A stretch of 30,298 nucleotides of DNA from assembly GCA_937876225.1 (NCBI GenBank), contig CALFIC010000206.1, positions 1 to 30,298 on the forward strand, given 5' to 3'. Below, one piece after another: positions 30,257-30,298 of this stretch. The notes under the pieces were generated by a model. It saw nothing but the letters and a program-made list of their open reading frames with translations, made no database searches and had not been told where the DNA came from. The position numbers and the translations under genes were made by a program. This DNA is from an uncultured Chloroflexota bacterium. Its GTDB lineage: Bacteria; Chloroflexota; Chloroflexia; Chloroflexales; Roseiflexaceae. The number at the start of each line of letters is the position of its first letter. Position 1 is the stretch's first letter.

Positions 30257-30298
30257 GGGGCGAATCATGCTGGCGAATTCATTCGCCGCTATTCGCCA
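30257..30298. repeat. Dispersed GCGAAT-family repeat, copy C
   Basis: Nearly identical to copy A in sequence (GCGAATCATGC, then GCGAATTCATTCGC). It runs to the window edge, so more copies may follow. A spacer of GGTGTC-type repeats separates copies B and C. Confidence 0.75.

Overview
The window looks like chromosomal DNA of a Chloroflexota bacterium, most likely class Chloroflexia. The evidence is indirect. The secreted proteins carry long Thr-Pro/Thr-Asn linkers, the solute-binding lipoprotein has an Ala/Pro/Thr-rich segment after its lipobox, and there are pentapeptide-repeat surface proteins and a sortase with an LPxTG substrate. GC content is moderate. There is no 16S or other phylogenetic marker except fmt, so the lineage is an inference. 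I see no rRNA, tRNA, CRISPR array, insertion sequence or phage gene.

Layout. (1) 1-3769, minus: a very large secreted protein whose C-terminus lies outside the window. It has two pentapeptide modules, a Thr-rich linker of about 220 residues and at least two copies of a unit of about 413 residues. (2) 4191-6652, minus: a small Gly/Asn/Trp-rich membrane protein, fmt (methionyl-tRNA formyltransferase) and a DMT/EamA permease. (3) 6965-14898: a CPA2 cation:proton antiporter, an M20 peptidase-glycerate kinase pair, a second EamA permease, a membrane GT-C-like glycosyltransferase and peptidase T. (4) 14966-20000: a second secreted pentapeptide protein with a C-terminal membrane anchor, a TerC-family membrane protein, a sortase, and a tiny LPNTG protein just upstream of the sortase and co-oriented with it. 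(5) 20262-24695: a VIT/vWA protein with its own promoter and terminator, then two divergent EamA-type permeases. (6) 24788-30049, minus: a sugar-uptake locus with two CUT1 permeases, a solute-binding lipoprotein and a GH4 alpha-galactosidase-like enzyme. A single-domain receiver with Glu at the phosphoacceptor position precedes it.

How the genes fit together. The sugar locus would import an alpha-galactoside or similar sugar and hydrolyse it inside the cell. It has no ATPase gene, so it probably borrows a shared one. A perfect palindrome at the predicted start of its transcript looks like an operator, and a terminator separates the binding-protein gene from the GH4 gene. The sortase and LPNTG protein form a minimal surface-anchoring pair. 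The two pentapeptide proteins share one module design in which cysteines cap both ends of the predicted beta-helix. Peptidases (M20, PepT) and four DMT permeases suggest peptide and amino-acid turnover and metabolite export, but no substrate can be read from sequence.

The intergenic DNA is rich in short dispersed repeats of at least three kinds, often at convergent gene ends, plus several perfect hairpins. These repeats, the cysteine-capped pentapeptide modules, the minimal sortase pair and the Glu-receiver are the items most worth a second look.
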